Below are positions 33,542 to 43,372 of a stretch of 64,000 nt of DNA, one piece after another; position 1 is the first letter of the stretch; each line of letters opens with the position of its first letter. Under the pieces are notes generated by a model, which made no database searches, was not told where the DNA came from, and saw only the letters and a list, made by a program, of their open reading frames with translations. The position numbers were made by a program, and so were the translations under genes. This DNA comes from Tropicimonas sp. IMCC6043. GTDB lineage: Bacteria > Pseudomonadota > Alphaproteobacteria > Rhodobacterales > Rhodobacteraceae. The stretch is from positions 1-64,000 of the forward strand of contig NZ_SELO01000019.1 of the NCBI RefSeq assembly GCF_004146235.1. Reading direction: 5' to 3'.

Positions 33542-35161
33542 TTAGTTCGTGAGACGCAGCTGGTTGATGGTGCGGGCAATCGAGGTGAAGGCCTGGTCGA
33601 GGTCGTTGCTCTCGACGTCGTAGAAATACCCTTCCCCCGAGGCACAGTCGTCAAGCGTCGCGTCGCCCTGACCATAGGTGTCCATGCCGATGGTGAAGAC
33701 GATCACGCCGGCTTGCTTGGCCGCCGAGCAGATCATCGAGGTGCGGACGTTCTTGTCGGTATTGTAGAAGCGCTTCACGATCCGGTCGTATTCGGTGCCG
33801 GACGATTGGCCGGTGGCCCGCCGGAAAAGCGTCTCGGTGTAATACTTGACGCTCATCGCGTTCCAGACCTCGGGCCAGGTCATCTGCACCGCGTCGCTCT
33901 GGCCGGTGGGCGTCACATCCCAGTCACCGGTGGAGAAGCGGTAGTATTTCTCTGCGCTTACACGGTCGGCGTCATAGTAGGATAAGCCTGAGTAATCGAT
34001 CGGACCACTCGACAGGCTTCCGTCGTAGAAGAGTGTCGAGGCGCCGTCGCGAAAGGGCGGCAGGATGTCGTACTGGTTGGTGTTCTCGCCGTCCGACATG
34101 ATGATGAGGTATTTCTTGCGGTCCACAAGCTCATTGTCGGAATGGTAATCGAAGGGCTGGCCCCGGAACTTTTCGTCGACCTTGCCGGAATCGACCAGCG
34201 CAGAGAGCACCGGGCGGGCCGTGGGGTCAAGCAGGGCGGCGCCCCATTTGGCGCCGAGCTCGATCGAGGTCCAGCCGGCTCCCTGCATTGCGTCGATCCG
34301 GGCCTTGAGAAAATCGATATCGTCGGACCAGGGCGTGATCGCACGGTTGGCTGTTGTCTGGCAGACAAGGTCGCCCGAAGAAGGCGGCTTTCGCTTGCCG
34401 GAGGGGTCGAAATGCGCGGTTCGGGCGATCTGCAGGGTCGTTGACAACGCGGTCGACCCGAAATCGGCGTCCTCGTAGGTCACGCAATGCGAGTATCCGT
34501 GTTCCGAGCTTGCATTGTAGAGACCGAGAAGGTCCGCGCCTGCGGTCACCTGGGTGGCAAATGGAATGATGGAGATCGCGACCTTGCCCTCGGAATTCTC
34601 GCCCGTCAGCACCTGTTCGACGAAATTCTTCGCCGCCGGTTTCAGGAGGTTCATCCGATAGTTGCTGTTCTGTGCCATGGAGCCGGAATTGTCGAGCACC
34701 AGGGCGATCTCGAGCTCGGACACCGATTCCCGGGCCGTGCCGCCTGCCGGAACGACGAGGCTGCGGATCCCGACCATGTCCATGAACATGGTCGGCAGGG
34801 TAAATCTGGACGTGGCGGTAACCTCGCGCGCGTCCAACCCCTGTTTCACGGAAATCTCGACCTTCGCCGGATCGATCCCCGCGCGCCGGAGGTAATCCTC
34901 CACCACGGCCCTCGGGTCGAGGGTCTGATCCAGATCGGCCGCGGCGAGGACCGCGGCGTCGGTGACGTTCTGCAGCTTGATCCGGCTGAACTCCGTGCGG
35001 ACCACGTCAAGTGCGGCGCCGACGGCGAGCAACATGCAGATCAGGATAAAGAGCGTGAAGACGATCATGCCGCCGGCCTCGTCCTGCCTGAAATTACGCA
35101 GGGACGAGGCCGGTTTACGGGGAGTCCGCGATGCACGGACGACTGAAATAACTTGCTTCAA
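33542..35161 (-). CDS. TadG-like protein with von Willebrand factor A domain (first of pair)
   Basis: About 539 residues, paralogous to the next gene along its length: NFRQDEAGGMIVFTLFILIC helix, MIDAS motif LVLDNSGSMAQNS, KVAISIIPFATQVTAGADLL, KKYLIIMSDGENT, AAKQAGVIVFTIGMDTYGQG, and the same ending AFTSIARTINQLRLTN. No ATG lies near the homologous start. The TTG at 35161 gives a protein of the paralogue's length, with a GTG at 35173 as alternative; the frame is open to 35419. A terminator follows the gene. Confidence 0.83.
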   Translation of the reverse strand: MKQVISVVRASRTPRKPASSLRNFRQDEAGGMIVFTLFILICMLLAVGAALDVVRTEFSRIKLQNVTDAAVLAAADLDQTLDPRAVVEDYLRRAGIDPAKVEISVKQGLDAREVTATSRFTLPTMFMDMVGIRSLVVPAGGTARESVSELEIALVLDNSGSMAQNSNYRMNLLKPAAKNFVEQVLTGENSEGKVAISIIPFATQVTAGADLLGLYNASSEHGYSHCVTYEDADFGSTALSTTLQIARTAHFDPSGKRKPPSSGDLVCQTTANRAITPWSDDIDFLKARIDAMQGAGWTSIELGAKWGAALLDPTARPVLSALVDSGKVDEKFRGQPFDYHSDNELVDRKKYLIIMSDGENTNQYDILPPFRDGASTLFYDGSLSSGPIDYSGLSYYDADRVSAEKYYRFSTGDWDVTPTGQSDAVQMTWPEVWNAMSVKYYTETLFRRATGQSSGTEYDRIVKRFYNTDKNVRTSMICSAAKQAGVIVFTIGMDTYGQGDATLDDCASGEGYFYDVESNDLDQAFTSIARTINQLRLTN

Positions 35162-35533
35162 CAAAAGTGGCACCCCAAACACCCCGGTTCGACGGGCGCC
35201 CCCACCCAGAATTCTTTTTGCCACAATTTTGTCGCAAGTCCGTGCCAATTGTGCCGTATCGATCTGGGAAATCGAAAAAAATTCACGAAAACAGTCGGTT
35301 GGGTTTTTGTGCCTGGCGGATGAGAGTTTCGGCGAAGTGAATAATGCCTGAAATGCCCCGGCGATTGTTTTGTAATCGGCCCGAGAGGCAAGCGAATCGG
35401 GCGATTCGGATGGCTGCACTGCGGCAGAAATATGGCGTGCCCTTCGGCGCGTTCCGCCCTAGGCTCGATCCGCCGGCGCCGCTTCGGTGAGGCGCCCCCT
35501 GGCCCGATGGCATCGTTTCCGAGGGAGGACGAG
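35162..35533. other. Divergent promoter region between TadG-like gene and gdhA
   Basis: About 370 bases without a supported gene. It is notably AT-richer near 35210-35300 (runs of T and A), the likely promoter zone of the TadG-like gene. No clear -35/-10 pair could be fixed. An open frame continuing upstream from the TadG-like gene is probably not translated. Confidence 0.45.
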
Positions 35534-36964
35534 ATGAACCCCATTGCTGAACCGAGTTTCCGCGAGTCCGTCGACCTGATGTTCAAGCGCGCGGTCTCCG
35601 TGATGGATCTGCCACCGGGGTTGGAGGAAAAGATCCGCGTCTGCAACTCGACCTACACGGTCCGGTTCGGGGTCCGGCTTCGCGGCCAGATCCACACTTT
35701 CACCGGGTACCGTTCGGTCCATTCGGAACATATGGAGCCGGTGAAGGGCGGCATCCGCTATGCGCTCGGCGTGAACCAGGACGAGGTCGAGGCACTTGCG
35801 GCCCTGATGACCTACAAATGCGCGCTGGTCGAGGCGCCGTTCGGCGGTTCCAAGGGCGGGCTCCGCATCGACCCGCGCCAATACGAAGAGCACGAGCTCG
35901 AACGGATCACGCGTCGCTTCGCCTATGAACTCGTCAAGCGCGACCTGATCAACCCGAGCCAGAACGTGCCCGCTCCCGACATGGGCACCGGCGAGCGCGA
36001 GATGGCCTGGATCGCCGATCAGTACCGGCGGATGTTCACCACCGATATCAACGCCCATGCCTGCGTCACCGGCAAGCCGATCTATGCCGGCGGCATCGAG
36101 GGGCGCGTCGAGGCGACCGGGCGTGGCGTTCAGTATGCATTGCAGGAATTCTTCCGTCATCCCGAGGACCTCGCCGTCGCCGGGCTCTCGGGGCAGCTCG
36201 AAGGCAAACGCATCGTCGTGCAGGGCCTCGGCAATGTGGGATACCACGCGGCGCTCTTCCTGAGCACCGAGGATGGCGCGCTGATCACCGGCATCGTCGA
36301 GCGCGACGGAGCGCTGGTCGATGACCGGGGGATCGACGTGCAAGCGGTACGGAGCTGGATCGAGACCCACGGCGGGGTCGCGGGATACCCGCACGCCACC
36401 TATGTCGCGGAAGGCGCCGCGGTTTTGGAGAAGGAATGTGACATCCTGATTCCGGCCGCGCTTGAAGGCGTGATCACGTTGCAAAACGCGGACCGGATCC
36501 GGGCCAATCTCATCATCGAGGCCGCCAACGGTCCCATCACTGCCGGTGCCGACGACGTGCTGCGCAACAAGGGCGTGGTGATCATCCCCGACCTCTACGC
36601 CAATGCCGGTGGTGTGACCGTCTCCTATTTCGAGTGGGTGAAGAACCTGTCACAGATTCGCCTCGGCCGCATGCAGCGCCGCCAGGAGGAGGCGCGGCAT
36701 GCGCTGCTGGTGCAGGAACTGGAGCGGCTCGACCGCTATCTCGGCGACGCCTGGTCAATGACGCCGAGCTTCAAGGAGCGCTACCTCAAGGGGGCCGACG
36801 AACTCGAACTGGTCCGGTCCGGCCTCGACGACACGATGCGCACCGCCTACCAGAAGATGCGCGAGGTCTGGCACGGAAGGAGCAACGTGCCGGACCTGCG
36901 GGTCGCGGGATATATCGTGGCGGTCGAGCGGGTGGCGATGAGCTATCGCGACAAGGGTCTCTGA
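35534..36964 (+). CDS. Glutamate dehydrogenase (Glu/Leu/Phe/Val dehydrogenase family)
   Basis: A 476-residue NAD(P)-dependent amino-acid dehydrogenase. The substrate domain has VKGGIRY near residue 71 and the lysine motif APFGGSKGG near 103; PAPDMGTGEREMAW near 147 is typical. The Rossmann loop VVQGLGNVG is near residue 232, and IIEAANGPITAGAD near 332. It links 2-oxoglutarate and ammonia with glutamate. GGGAGGAC precedes the ATG at 35534, and upstream frame sequence is not plausible protein. Length and motifs fit catabolic GDH, but the cofactor is not certain. Confidence 0.93.
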   Translation: MNPIAEPSFRESVDLMFKRAVSVMDLPPGLEEKIRVCNSTYTVRFGVRLRGQIHTFTGYRSVHSEHMEPVKGGIRYALGVNQDEVEALAALMTYKCALVEAPFGGSKGGLRIDPRQYEEHELERITRRFAYELVKRDLINPSQNVPAPDMGTGEREMAWIADQYRRMFTTDINAHACVTGKPIYAGGIEGRVEATGRGVQYALQEFFRHPEDLAVAGLSGQLEGKRIVVQGLGNVGYHAALFLSTEDGALITGIVERDGALVDDRGIDVQAVRSWIETHGGVAGYPHATYVAEGAAVLEKECDILIPAALEGVITLQNADRIRANLIIEAANGPITAGADDVLRNKGVVIIPDLYANAGGVTVSYFEWVKNLSQIRLGRMQRRQEEARHALLVQELERLDRYLGDAWSMTPSFKERYLKGADELELVRSGLDDTMRTAYQKMREVWHGRSNVPDLRVAGYIVAVERVAMSYRDKGL

Positions 36965-36979
36965 CCAGCGTCCCAACAT

Positions 36980-37006
36980 GCAGGCCACCCCGCGTGGATG
37001 GCCTGC
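36980..37006 (+). terminator. Hairpin after glutamate dehydrogenase gene
   Basis: GCAGGCCA / TGGCCTGC, an 8 bp perfect stem with an 11 nt loop, starts 16 bp after the stop codon. Only GTCATTCCT follows, so T-richness is low. Probable transcription end between convergent genes. Confidence 0.55.
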
Positions 37007-37092
37007 GTCATTCCTGTGAGTCGGTTCTCGCGGCTGCCTTTTCCGGCGGACCGTGCCTTCTCCGGAGATCTTTTCAGGATAGGCAGACGTCG

Positions 37093-37386
37093 CTACCGAG
37101 ACGGTTGATCCTTGAGGTAGTGCCCCGAGACATACCCCTTGAGTTGGCGTACGTCGCGGAGCGAAACCTTGCACCAGGGAGTGCCGCCGACCCGGTCGCA
37201 GCCATGGTTGCGGACCATCGTGCCATTGGGTAGCCCGACGACGACCCGATAGCCGGTACCCGGCCCGGAGCGCAGCTTGAGCATGTCGTCCTGATCGACG
37301 CCGGTCACTTCGGCGAGCGGGGCCGCACCGGCCGCACCGGCCGCGAGAAGAAGGGCGGCCAGCGCCGCCTTTGGGAATATCCGCAT
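37093..37386 (-). CDS. Exported SH3b-domain protein
   Basis: A 97-residue protein. Residues 1-21 are a signal peptide (MRIFPKAALAALLLAAGAAG then AA-PL). The mature part is a bacterial SH3 domain: DDMLKLRSGPGTGYRVVVGL, NGTMVRNHGCDRVGGTPWCK, YVSGHYLK. Two cysteines could form a disulfide. Such domains bind peptidoglycan or partner proteins in the periplasm. A longer upstream reading frame exists, but the signal peptide sets the start at 37386. Confidence 0.82.
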   Translation of the reverse strand: MRIFPKAALAALLLAAGAAGAAPLAEVTGVDQDDMLKLRSGPGTGYRVVVGLPNGTMVRNHGCDRVGGTPWCKVSLRDVRQLKGYVSGHYLKDQPSR

Positions 37387-37616
37387 GATCTGCTCTCGTT
37401 TTTTGCCTCGCCTGAAGTGTCCTGCAGGCGGCCGCCTCTTGCAAGTGCAGTATGGCCGGGAGCGCATCTGTTCTTGCCACCTGTCGCACTTGCGTAGCGC
37501 CATGTCGCGCCGCGGAGAGGCTGGTCACGGCGCATCGTCGGATTGTCCACAGAAATGCGTCCCACCTGCGCGTGCTCCGTCTGGACTTGCCGCGGCGCGG
37601 GAGCGATAGTCCGGCA

Positions 37617-39626
37617 ATGTCCCTGCCAGATGGATTCCTCGACGAGCTTCGCAGCCGCACCTCGCTTGCGCAGGTTGTCGGCCGCAAGGTGGTTTGGGAT
37701 CAGCGGAAATCGAACCAGGCAAAGGGCGATCACTGGGCGCCGTGCCCGTTCCACCAAGAAAAGACCGCCTCCTTCCACGTCGATGACCGCAAGGGCTTCT
37801 TCCATTGCTTCGGCTGCCACGAGAGCGGCGACACGATCAGCTTCGTGCAGAAGACGGAAAACGTCTCCTTCATCGAGGCGATCGAGATCCTCGCCGGCGA
37901 GGCCGGGATGGAGATGCCGGCGCGCGACCCGCGCGCGAGGGAGAAAGCCGATCGAAAGAGCCAACTCGCCGAGGTGATGGAGGCGGCGACGAAGTTCTTC
38001 CGTCTCCAGCTCAAGACCGCAGCGGGCGGCCAGGCGCGCGCCTACCTCTCGGAGAAGCGCGGCCTGAGCGCGGCGGCGCTCGACCGCTGGGAGATCGGCT
38101 TTGCGCCGCCGGGCTGGCAGAATCTCTGGGACCACCTGCGCGGCAAGGGCATCGCGCCCGAGCTGATCCTCAGCGCGGGGCTCGCCAAGCCCTCGGACAA
38201 GGGCCGGGAGCCCTATGACACATTCCGCAACCGGATCATGTTTCCGATCCGCGACGGCCGCGGCCGCGCCATCGCATTTGGCGGCCGGGCGATGGACCCT
38301 TCCGATAGTGCGAAATATCTCAACTCGCCGGAGACCGATCTCTTCGACAAGGGGCGGAACCTCTACAATTTCGGCCCTGCGCGGGAGGCCGCGGGCAAGG
38401 GGCAGCCGCTCCTCGTCGCCGAAGGTTACATGGACGTGATCGCGCTGTCGGAGGCGGGGTTTGGGGCAACGGTCGCCGGGCTTGGAACCGCGATCACCGA
38501 AGCCCAGCTACAGCTGATGTGGCGGGTGGACGACGAACCGGTGATCGCGCTCGACGGCGACACTGCCGGGCTGCGCGCGGCGATGCGGCTCATCGACCTC
38601 GCGTTGCCGCTGATCGAGGCCGGCAAGTCGCTGCGTTTCTGCCTGCTGCCCGAGGGTCAGGACCCCGACGACCTCCTGAAGGCGCGCGGACCCGAGGCGA
38701 TGCAGGCGCTCATCGATGCCGCGGTGCCGATGGTCTCGCTGCTCTGGCGGCGCGAGACCGAGAGCAAGGTGCTCGACAGCCCGGAACGCCGGGCCAAGCT
38801 CGACACCGCGCTGCGTGCAGCGATCAAGCGGATCCGAGACCCGGGACTTCGCGGCCACTATGCCGAGGAGATCCGGCGGCTTCGGGCGGAACTCTTCGGC
38901 CTCTCTTACGGGCCGGTTGGGCAGGCCGGAATGGGCGCGGAACGGAATGCCCGCCCGCCCTGGAAAAAGGGCGGCTGGCGCGCCGCACCGGTCGCGGCGC
39001 CTGTTTCCGGCACGCTCAGCTCGCGGCTCGCCGGCGCGGACGAGGGCGTGGCGCTGGAACTGCGCGAGGCGGTAATCCTCGCCACGCTGATCGGCACCCC
39101 GACGCTGCTCGAGGAATTCTGCCACGTTCTCGAGGAGATGCCTTTCGAGGGGCCGGGCCATGCCGAGCTTGCTGCCGTCCTGTTGACCTGTGACCCGGAG
39201 GACACGGCCCCCGAAGTCGAGGCCCGCATCGCCGCGGCGCTTGGCCCGCAGGCCCTTGAAAGGGTGCGGTCGGAACGCCACGTAACGCTCGCCCCGTCGG
39301 TGCGGCGTGCCGGCGATCTCGACCTTGCGCGGCTCTGCCTGGAAGAGGAGATCGTCAAGCTGGCCGCGCTCCGGGGCACGAGGCGCGAGATCGACGAGGC
39401 CATGGAAGGCTTTGGCGAGACCTCCGCGGAGTGGATCGACCATCGGCTCGCGCTTTCGGTCGAGGCGCGTCAGATGGCCGGGCGCAGCAGCGACGGAGAC
39501 CGCGCCGACTTTGTCATTGCCGAGAACGGCGCCCGGATGGACCGGGGCGAACGCTCGGAACTGGACCGGCTGCTGAAATCGATCGGCTTCCTGGCGGAAG
39601 ACAAGGACGGTGGCGGCGAGACATGA
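37617..39626 (+). CDS. dnaG: DNA primase DnaG
   Basis: A 669-residue primase that makes RNA primers for replication. The N-terminal CHC2 zinc finger uses Cys43, His46, Cys64 and Cys67 (APCPFHQEKTASFHV, FFHCFGCHESGD). The catalytic core has the Toprim motifs VAEGYMDVIAL and ALDGDTAG, and the C-terminal third would be the helicase-binding domain. The frame is open upstream to 37452, but the ATG at 37617 begins MSLPDGFLDELRSRTSL, the family's usual start. It forms the expected pair with rpoD, 130 bp downstream. Confidence 0.96.
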   Translation: MSLPDGFLDELRSRTSLAQVVGRKVVWDQRKSNQAKGDHWAPCPFHQEKTASFHVDDRKGFFHCFGCHESGDTISFVQKTENVSFIEAIEILAGEAGMEMPARDPRAREKADRKSQLAEVMEAATKFFRLQLKTAAGGQARAYLSEKRGLSAAALDRWEIGFAPPGWQNLWDHLRGKGIAPELILSAGLAKPSDKGREPYDTFRNRIMFPIRDGRGRAIAFGGRAMDPSDSAKYLNSPETDLFDKGRNLYNFGPAREAAGKGQPLLVAEGYMDVIALSEAGFGATVAGLGTAITEAQLQLMWRVDDEPVIALDGDTAGLRAAMRLIDLALPLIEAGKSLRFCLLPEGQDPDDLLKARGPEAMQALIDAAVPMVSLLWRRETESKVLDSPERRAKLDTALRAAIKRIRDPGLRGHYAEEIRRLRAELFGLSYGPVGQAGMGAERNARPPWKKGGWRAAPVAAPVSGTLSSRLAGADEGVALELREAVILATLIGTPTLLEEFCHVLEEMPFEGPGHAELAAVLLTCDPEDTAPEVEARIAAALGPQALERVRSERHVTLAPSVRRAGDLDLARLCLEEEIVKLAALRGTRREIDEAMEGFGETSAEWIDHRLALSVEARQMAGRSSDGDRADFVIAENGARMDRGERSELDRLLKSIGFLAEDKDGGGET

Positions 39627-39756
39627 GAGGGGCGGCGGGCTTTCAATTCCGCGCCCGGATAGGTATGCGAGTGGAATTGCGCGCCCCGTGCGCTAGTGAT
39701 TCGGTCTGATTCGAGGACGCGCCGAATCATACCGCCCGCGAGACAGGAGTTCCTAT

Positions 39757-41751
39757 ATGGCCGCCAAGGACACCGAAGACCGCAAGCAGGACGACAACGA
39801 GCAGGACGTTTCGCTCGATATGAGTCAGACCGCGGTCAAGAAGATGATCGCAGATGCCCGCGAGCGGGGTTACATCACATACGATCAGCTCAATCAGGTG
39901 CTGCCGCCGGACCAGGTCTCCTCCGAACAGATCGAGGACGTGATGTCGATGCTCTCCGAAATGGGCATCAACATCATCGAGGGCGAGGAAGCCGAGGACG
40001 ACGAGAACGGCGACGGCAAGAAGAACGGATCGACCGAGGTGGTCGAGGCTTCGACGTCGCGTGAGGTCGCCGTCTCCACCACCGAGACCGAGAAGCTCGA
40101 CCGCACTGACGACCCGGTCCGAATGTATCTGCGCGAGATGGGCTCGGTGGAGCTGCTCTCGCGCGAGGGCGAGATCGCCATCGCCAAGCGCATCGAGGCC
40201 GGCCGCAACACGATGATCGCCGGGCTCTGCGAAAGCCCGCTGACCTTCCAGGCGATCACGATCTGGCGCGAGGAACTTCTTTCCGAGGAGATTCTGCTGC
40301 GCGACGTGATCGACCTTGAGACCACGTTCGGCAGCGGCATGGACGACGAGGAAGCGGAGCCCGTGGTCGAGAATCTCGGCGTCGATTCCCAGGCCGAGTC
40401 GAAGACGGAGCAGCCCGAATACGACGCCGACGGCAACCCGATCAAGCGCGAGGACGACGACGAGGAAGAAGAGCAGGCCAACATGTCGCTCGCCGCGATG
40501 GAGGCCGCGCTGAAGCCGAAGGTGCTCGACATCCTCGACCGCATCGCCCGCGATTTCACCGACCTCGAGGAGATGCAGGACGCGCGGATGTCGGCGACGC
40601 TGAACGAGGACGGCTCGTTCTCGACCGTCGCGGAGGCGACCTATCAGAAGCTGCGCTCCGAGATCGTCGTGCTGGTGAACGAACTGCACCTGCACAACAA
40701 CCGGATTGAGGCGCTGATCGACCAGCTCTACGGCATCAACCGCCGCATTATGTCGATCGACAGCAACATGGTGAAACTCGCCGATCAGGCGCGGATCAAC
40801 CGTCGCGAGTTCATCGACGCCTACAAGGGCTACGAACTCGACCCGGGCTGGATGGACCGTATGGCGGCCCAGCCGGGCCGCGGCTGGGCGGCGCTCTTCG
40901 AGCGCTCCTCGGACAAGATCGAGGAGCTTCGGGCCGAGATGGCGCAAGTGGGCCAGTATGTCGGCGTCGACATCCCCGAGTTCCGCCGAATCGTCCAGCA
41001 GGTTCAGAAGGGCGAGAAAGAAGCCCGCCAGGCCAAGAAGGAAATGGTCGAGGCGAATCTCCGGCTCGTCATCTCGATCGCCAAGAAATACACCAATCGC
41101 GGCTTGCAGTTCCTCGACCTGATCCAAGAAGGCAATATCGGCCTGATGAAGGCCGTCGATAAGTTCGAGTACCGCCGCGGCTACAAGTTCTCGACCTACG
41201 CCACGTGGTGGATCCGGCAGGCGATCACTCGTTCGATTGCCGACCAGGCCCGCACGATCCGTATCCCGGTCCACATGATCGAGACGATCAACAAGCTGGT
41301 TCGAACCGGTCGCCAGATGCTGCACGAGATTGGCAGGGAGCCGACGCCGGAGGAACTGGCCGAGAAGCTGCAGATGCCGCTCGAGAAGGTTCGCAAGGTG
41401 ATGAAGATTGCCAAGGAACCGATCTCCCTCGAAACGCCGATCGGCGACGAGGAGGACAGCCAACTCGGCGATTTCATCGAGGACAAGAACGCGGTTCTTC
41501 CTCTCGATTCTGCGATTCAGGAGAACTTGAAGGAGACGACGACCCGGGTTCTCGCCTCGCTGACGCCGCGCGAGGAGCGTGTGCTTCGGATGCGCTTCGG
41601 CATCGGCATGAACACCGACCACACGCTTGAAGAGGTCGGCCAGCAGTTCAGCGTGACCCGCGAGCGGATCCGGCAGATCGAGGCCAAGGCGCTTCGCAAG
41701 CTCAAGCATCCGAGCCGGAGCCGGAAGCTCAGGAGCTTCCTGGATCAGTAG
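39757..41751 (+). CDS. rpoD: RNA polymerase primary sigma factor RpoD
   Basis: A 664-residue sigma-70. Region 1.1 is at the start ([20 protein letters not shown]), region 1.2 reads [20 protein letters not shown], and a large acidic non-conserved insert follows (DDDEEEEQ near residue 232). Region 2 carries [20 protein letters not shown] and the -10-binding [20 protein letters not shown]; region 4 ends with the -35-binding helix ([20 protein letters not shown]). AGGAG precedes the ATG. Housekeeping transcription factor. Confidence 0.98.
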   Translation: MAAKDTEDRKQDDNEQDVSLDMSQTAVKKMIADARERGYITYDQLNQVLPPDQVSSEQIEDVMSMLSEMGINIIEGEEAEDDENGDGKKNGSTEVVEASTSREVAVSTTETEKLDRTDDPVRMYLREMGSVELLSREGEIAIAKRIEAGRNTMIAGLCESPLTFQAITIWREELLSEEILLRDVIDLETTFGSGMDDEEAEPVVENLGVDSQAESKTEQPEYDADGNPIKREDDDEEEEQANMSLAAMEAALKPKVLDILDRIARDFTDLEEMQDARMSATLNEDGSFSTVAEATYQKLRSEIVVLVNELHLHNNRIEALIDQLYGINRRIMSIDSNMVKLADQARINRREFIDAYKGYELDPGWMDRMAAQPGRGWAALFERSSDKIEELRAEMAQVGQYVGVDIPEFRRIVQQVQKGEKEARQAKKEMVEANLRLVISIAKKYTNRGLQFLDLIQEGNIGLMKAVDKFEYRRGYKFSTYATWWIRQAITRSIADQARTIRIPVHMIETINKLVRTGRQMLHEIGREPTPEELAEKLQMPLEKVRKVMKIAKEPISLETPIGDEEDSQLGDFIEDKNAVLPLDSAIQENLKETTTRVLASLTPREERVLRMRFGIGMNTDHTLEEVGQQFSVTRERIRQIEAKALRKLKHPSRSRKLRSFLDQ

Positions 41752-41815
41752 CCCGTTCGGGTCCGAGCCGGCGGCGCGGCGACGGGCCGCTTGACGCAAA
41801 CAGGGAGGCGCAGTG

Positions 41816-42085
41816 ATGTCGCTGTTTTCGAAACTGTTCGGTGGCGGATCGGGTGGCCAGCCCGAGCCCGAAACCTATTCGGGCTTCCGCATCTTTCCCG
41901 ACCCGATCAAGGAGGCCGGCGGTTTTCGTGTCGCCGCCCGGATTGAAAAGGACGTCGACGGGGAGACGCTGAACCACCAGTTGATCCGCGCCGATGTCTG
42001 TTCGTCCGAGGACCAGGCGCGGGAGATCTCGCTCGCGAAGGCACAGGCGCTGATCGACGAACGGGGGGATGCCCTGTTCGGCTGA
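41816..42085 (+). CDS. HlyU-family protein
   Basis: An 89-residue protein: MSLFSKLFGGG, then the HlyU-type domain YSGFRIFPDPIKEAGGFRVA followed by ADVCSSEDQAREISLAKAQALIDE. The family name comes from a Vibrio regulator, but this alphaproteobacterial branch lacks a helix-turn-helix and its role is unknown. GGGAGGCG precedes; a GTG three bases earlier is an equally possible start. Confidence 0.85.
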   Translation: MSLFSKLFGGGSGGQPEPETYSGFRIFPDPIKEAGGFRVAARIEKDVDGETLNHQLIRADVCSSEDQAREISLAKAQALIDERGDALFG

Positions 42086-42270
42086 ACGGGCTTGGTCAGG
42101 GGAAGTTCGGGCAACCGGGTCTCTTCCCTTTTGAACGCGTTTCGGAGGACTTCGGCAGCGGTATGCGAGAGCGCCTTCCAGGCCTCGCGATGTCCGCAAC
42201 CGCCCTTGCGACGGAGAACCTGTCCTGTAGTCTGTCACCATGCTCCAATGGGGCAGGAACGGAGGCGAAG

Positions 42271-42705
42271 ATGGGACGCATGGCCATGATATCGGCGCTT
42301 GTCGGAGCGCTCGCGGCGGGGGCGGCTCCGGCCGTGTCGCAGGGCGCCGTGCGATACGCGGCGCCGGACGGATTGGTGGTCATCGGTTCGTCACAGGAAT
42401 TCGAGATCCTCACGATTGCCGGGCGCGGAAAGGCGGACTATTTCTGTGCCGCTGGTCGCTTTGCCCGCGACCGGCTCGGCGCCCGCAACACCGACCGGGT
42501 AATCGTCATCAGCGGCCGTACGCCAAGCCAGATCCAACCGAACCGCGACGCCGTGGTCTTCGCGGTGACCGGACCGGACGGGCCGCGCCCTCCGGTCGCC
42601 CGCATCGCAGGTCCGCGGCGCGGCCAGAGTGCAAGCGTGGGCCATGCCAACGCGCTCTGCAGCCTTGCCCATATGGGGCACGGTAGTTCGAATGATGACG
42701 ACTAG
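42271..42705 (+). CDS. Exported protein, function unknown
   Basis: A 144-residue protein with a signal peptide (MGRMAMISALVGALAAGAAP, cut near AVSQG-A). The mature domain contains FEILTIAGRGKADYFCAAGR and later NALCSLAHMGHG, two cysteines that could pair. I know this pattern as a conserved hypothetical of Rhodobacterales but cannot give a function. GGAGGCG precedes the ATG; the frame is open upstream. Confidence 0.7.
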   Translation: MGRMAMISALVGALAAGAAPAVSQGAVRYAAPDGLVVIGSSQEFEILTIAGRGKADYFCAAGRFARDRLGARNTDRVIVISGRTPSQIQPNRDAVVFAVTGPDGPRPPVARIAGPRRGQSASVGHANALCSLAHMGHGSSNDDD

Positions 42706-42789
42706 GGCGCCGGCGATGGCGGTTTCCTTCGTGCGGTCGACGGGCTCCGTTCCCGCTGTCCCGCGGCGTCCCCGAAGGATCTGCGGCAG

Positions 42790-43218
42790 ATGATGCGCCA
42801 CCACATCCTGGACGTCGACACCGAGGGGGCCGGCCTTTACGAGATCACGTCTCGCGTGGCTCGCTGGTTGCGCGAGGTCGGCGCGGCGGACGGGCTCCTG
42901 ACGCTGCTGATCCGCCACACATCGGCCTCGCTGCTGATCCAGGAGAACGCGGACCCCGAGGTGCAGAGCGACCTGCGGGCCTATTTCGAGCGGCTGGTGC
43001 CGCCCTCGAACCATCCCTCGATGTCTTATCTGGAACATGTCTACGAGGGCCCCGACGACATGCCCGGTCATATCAAGGCGGCGCTGCTGCCGGTAAGCCT
43101 GTCGATCCCGGTTGAAGCGGGCGCAATGATGCTTGGTACATGGCAGGGCCTTTACGTCTTCGAACACCGCACGCGGGCGCATCGACGTCAGGTGGTGATG
43201 CATTTCCTGGGCGCATGA
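42790..43218 (+). CDS. YjbQ-family protein (secondary thiamine-phosphate synthase type)
   Basis: A 142-residue single-domain protein of the YjbQ/UPF0047 family, with LLTLLIRHTSASLLIQENAD near residue 38, and GTWQGLYVFEHRTRAHRRQV near the end (the conserved G-T-W-Q and E-x-R residues). Some members have weak thiamine-phosphate synthase activity; the physiological role is open. Two ATGs in a row (42790, 42793) can serve as start. Confidence 0.92.
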   Translation: MMRHHILDVDTEGAGLYEITSRVARWLREVGAADGLLTLLIRHTSASLLIQENADPEVQSDLRAYFERLVPPSNHPSMSYLEHVYEGPDDMPGHIKAALLPVSLSIPVEAGAMMLGTWQGLYVFEHRTRAHRRQVVMHFLGA

Positions 43219-43372
43219 GAGGGTGCGAACGCCGTGTTTCCGCCCGTTCCGGTCCGATTTTCTCCAGATAGGGTATGTGGACAAATCCCCTACCCAAGCT
43301 TTCGCGGCTCCCCTATAGTCTTAGCAATGCGTCGGGGGTGACCCCCAAGGGGAAGTCTGAAAGGGGACAGGG

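Noticed and set aside
35233-35247. Sigma-54-like promoter (TGGCACG...TTGC) upstream of the TadG-like gene
   Set aside because: The spacing between the GG and GC elements is 9 bp instead of the required 10, so it should not be functional.
39727-41799. 690-residue open frame antisense to rpoD
   Set aside because: High GC content keeps the antisense frame open; the plus strand encodes an unmistakable RpoD, and the antisense translation has no domain.
43276-43319. TGGACA and TATAGT upstream of nrdR as promoter
   Set aside because: The two hexamers are 30 bp apart, too far for a sigma-70 promoter; no NrdR box was recognised either.
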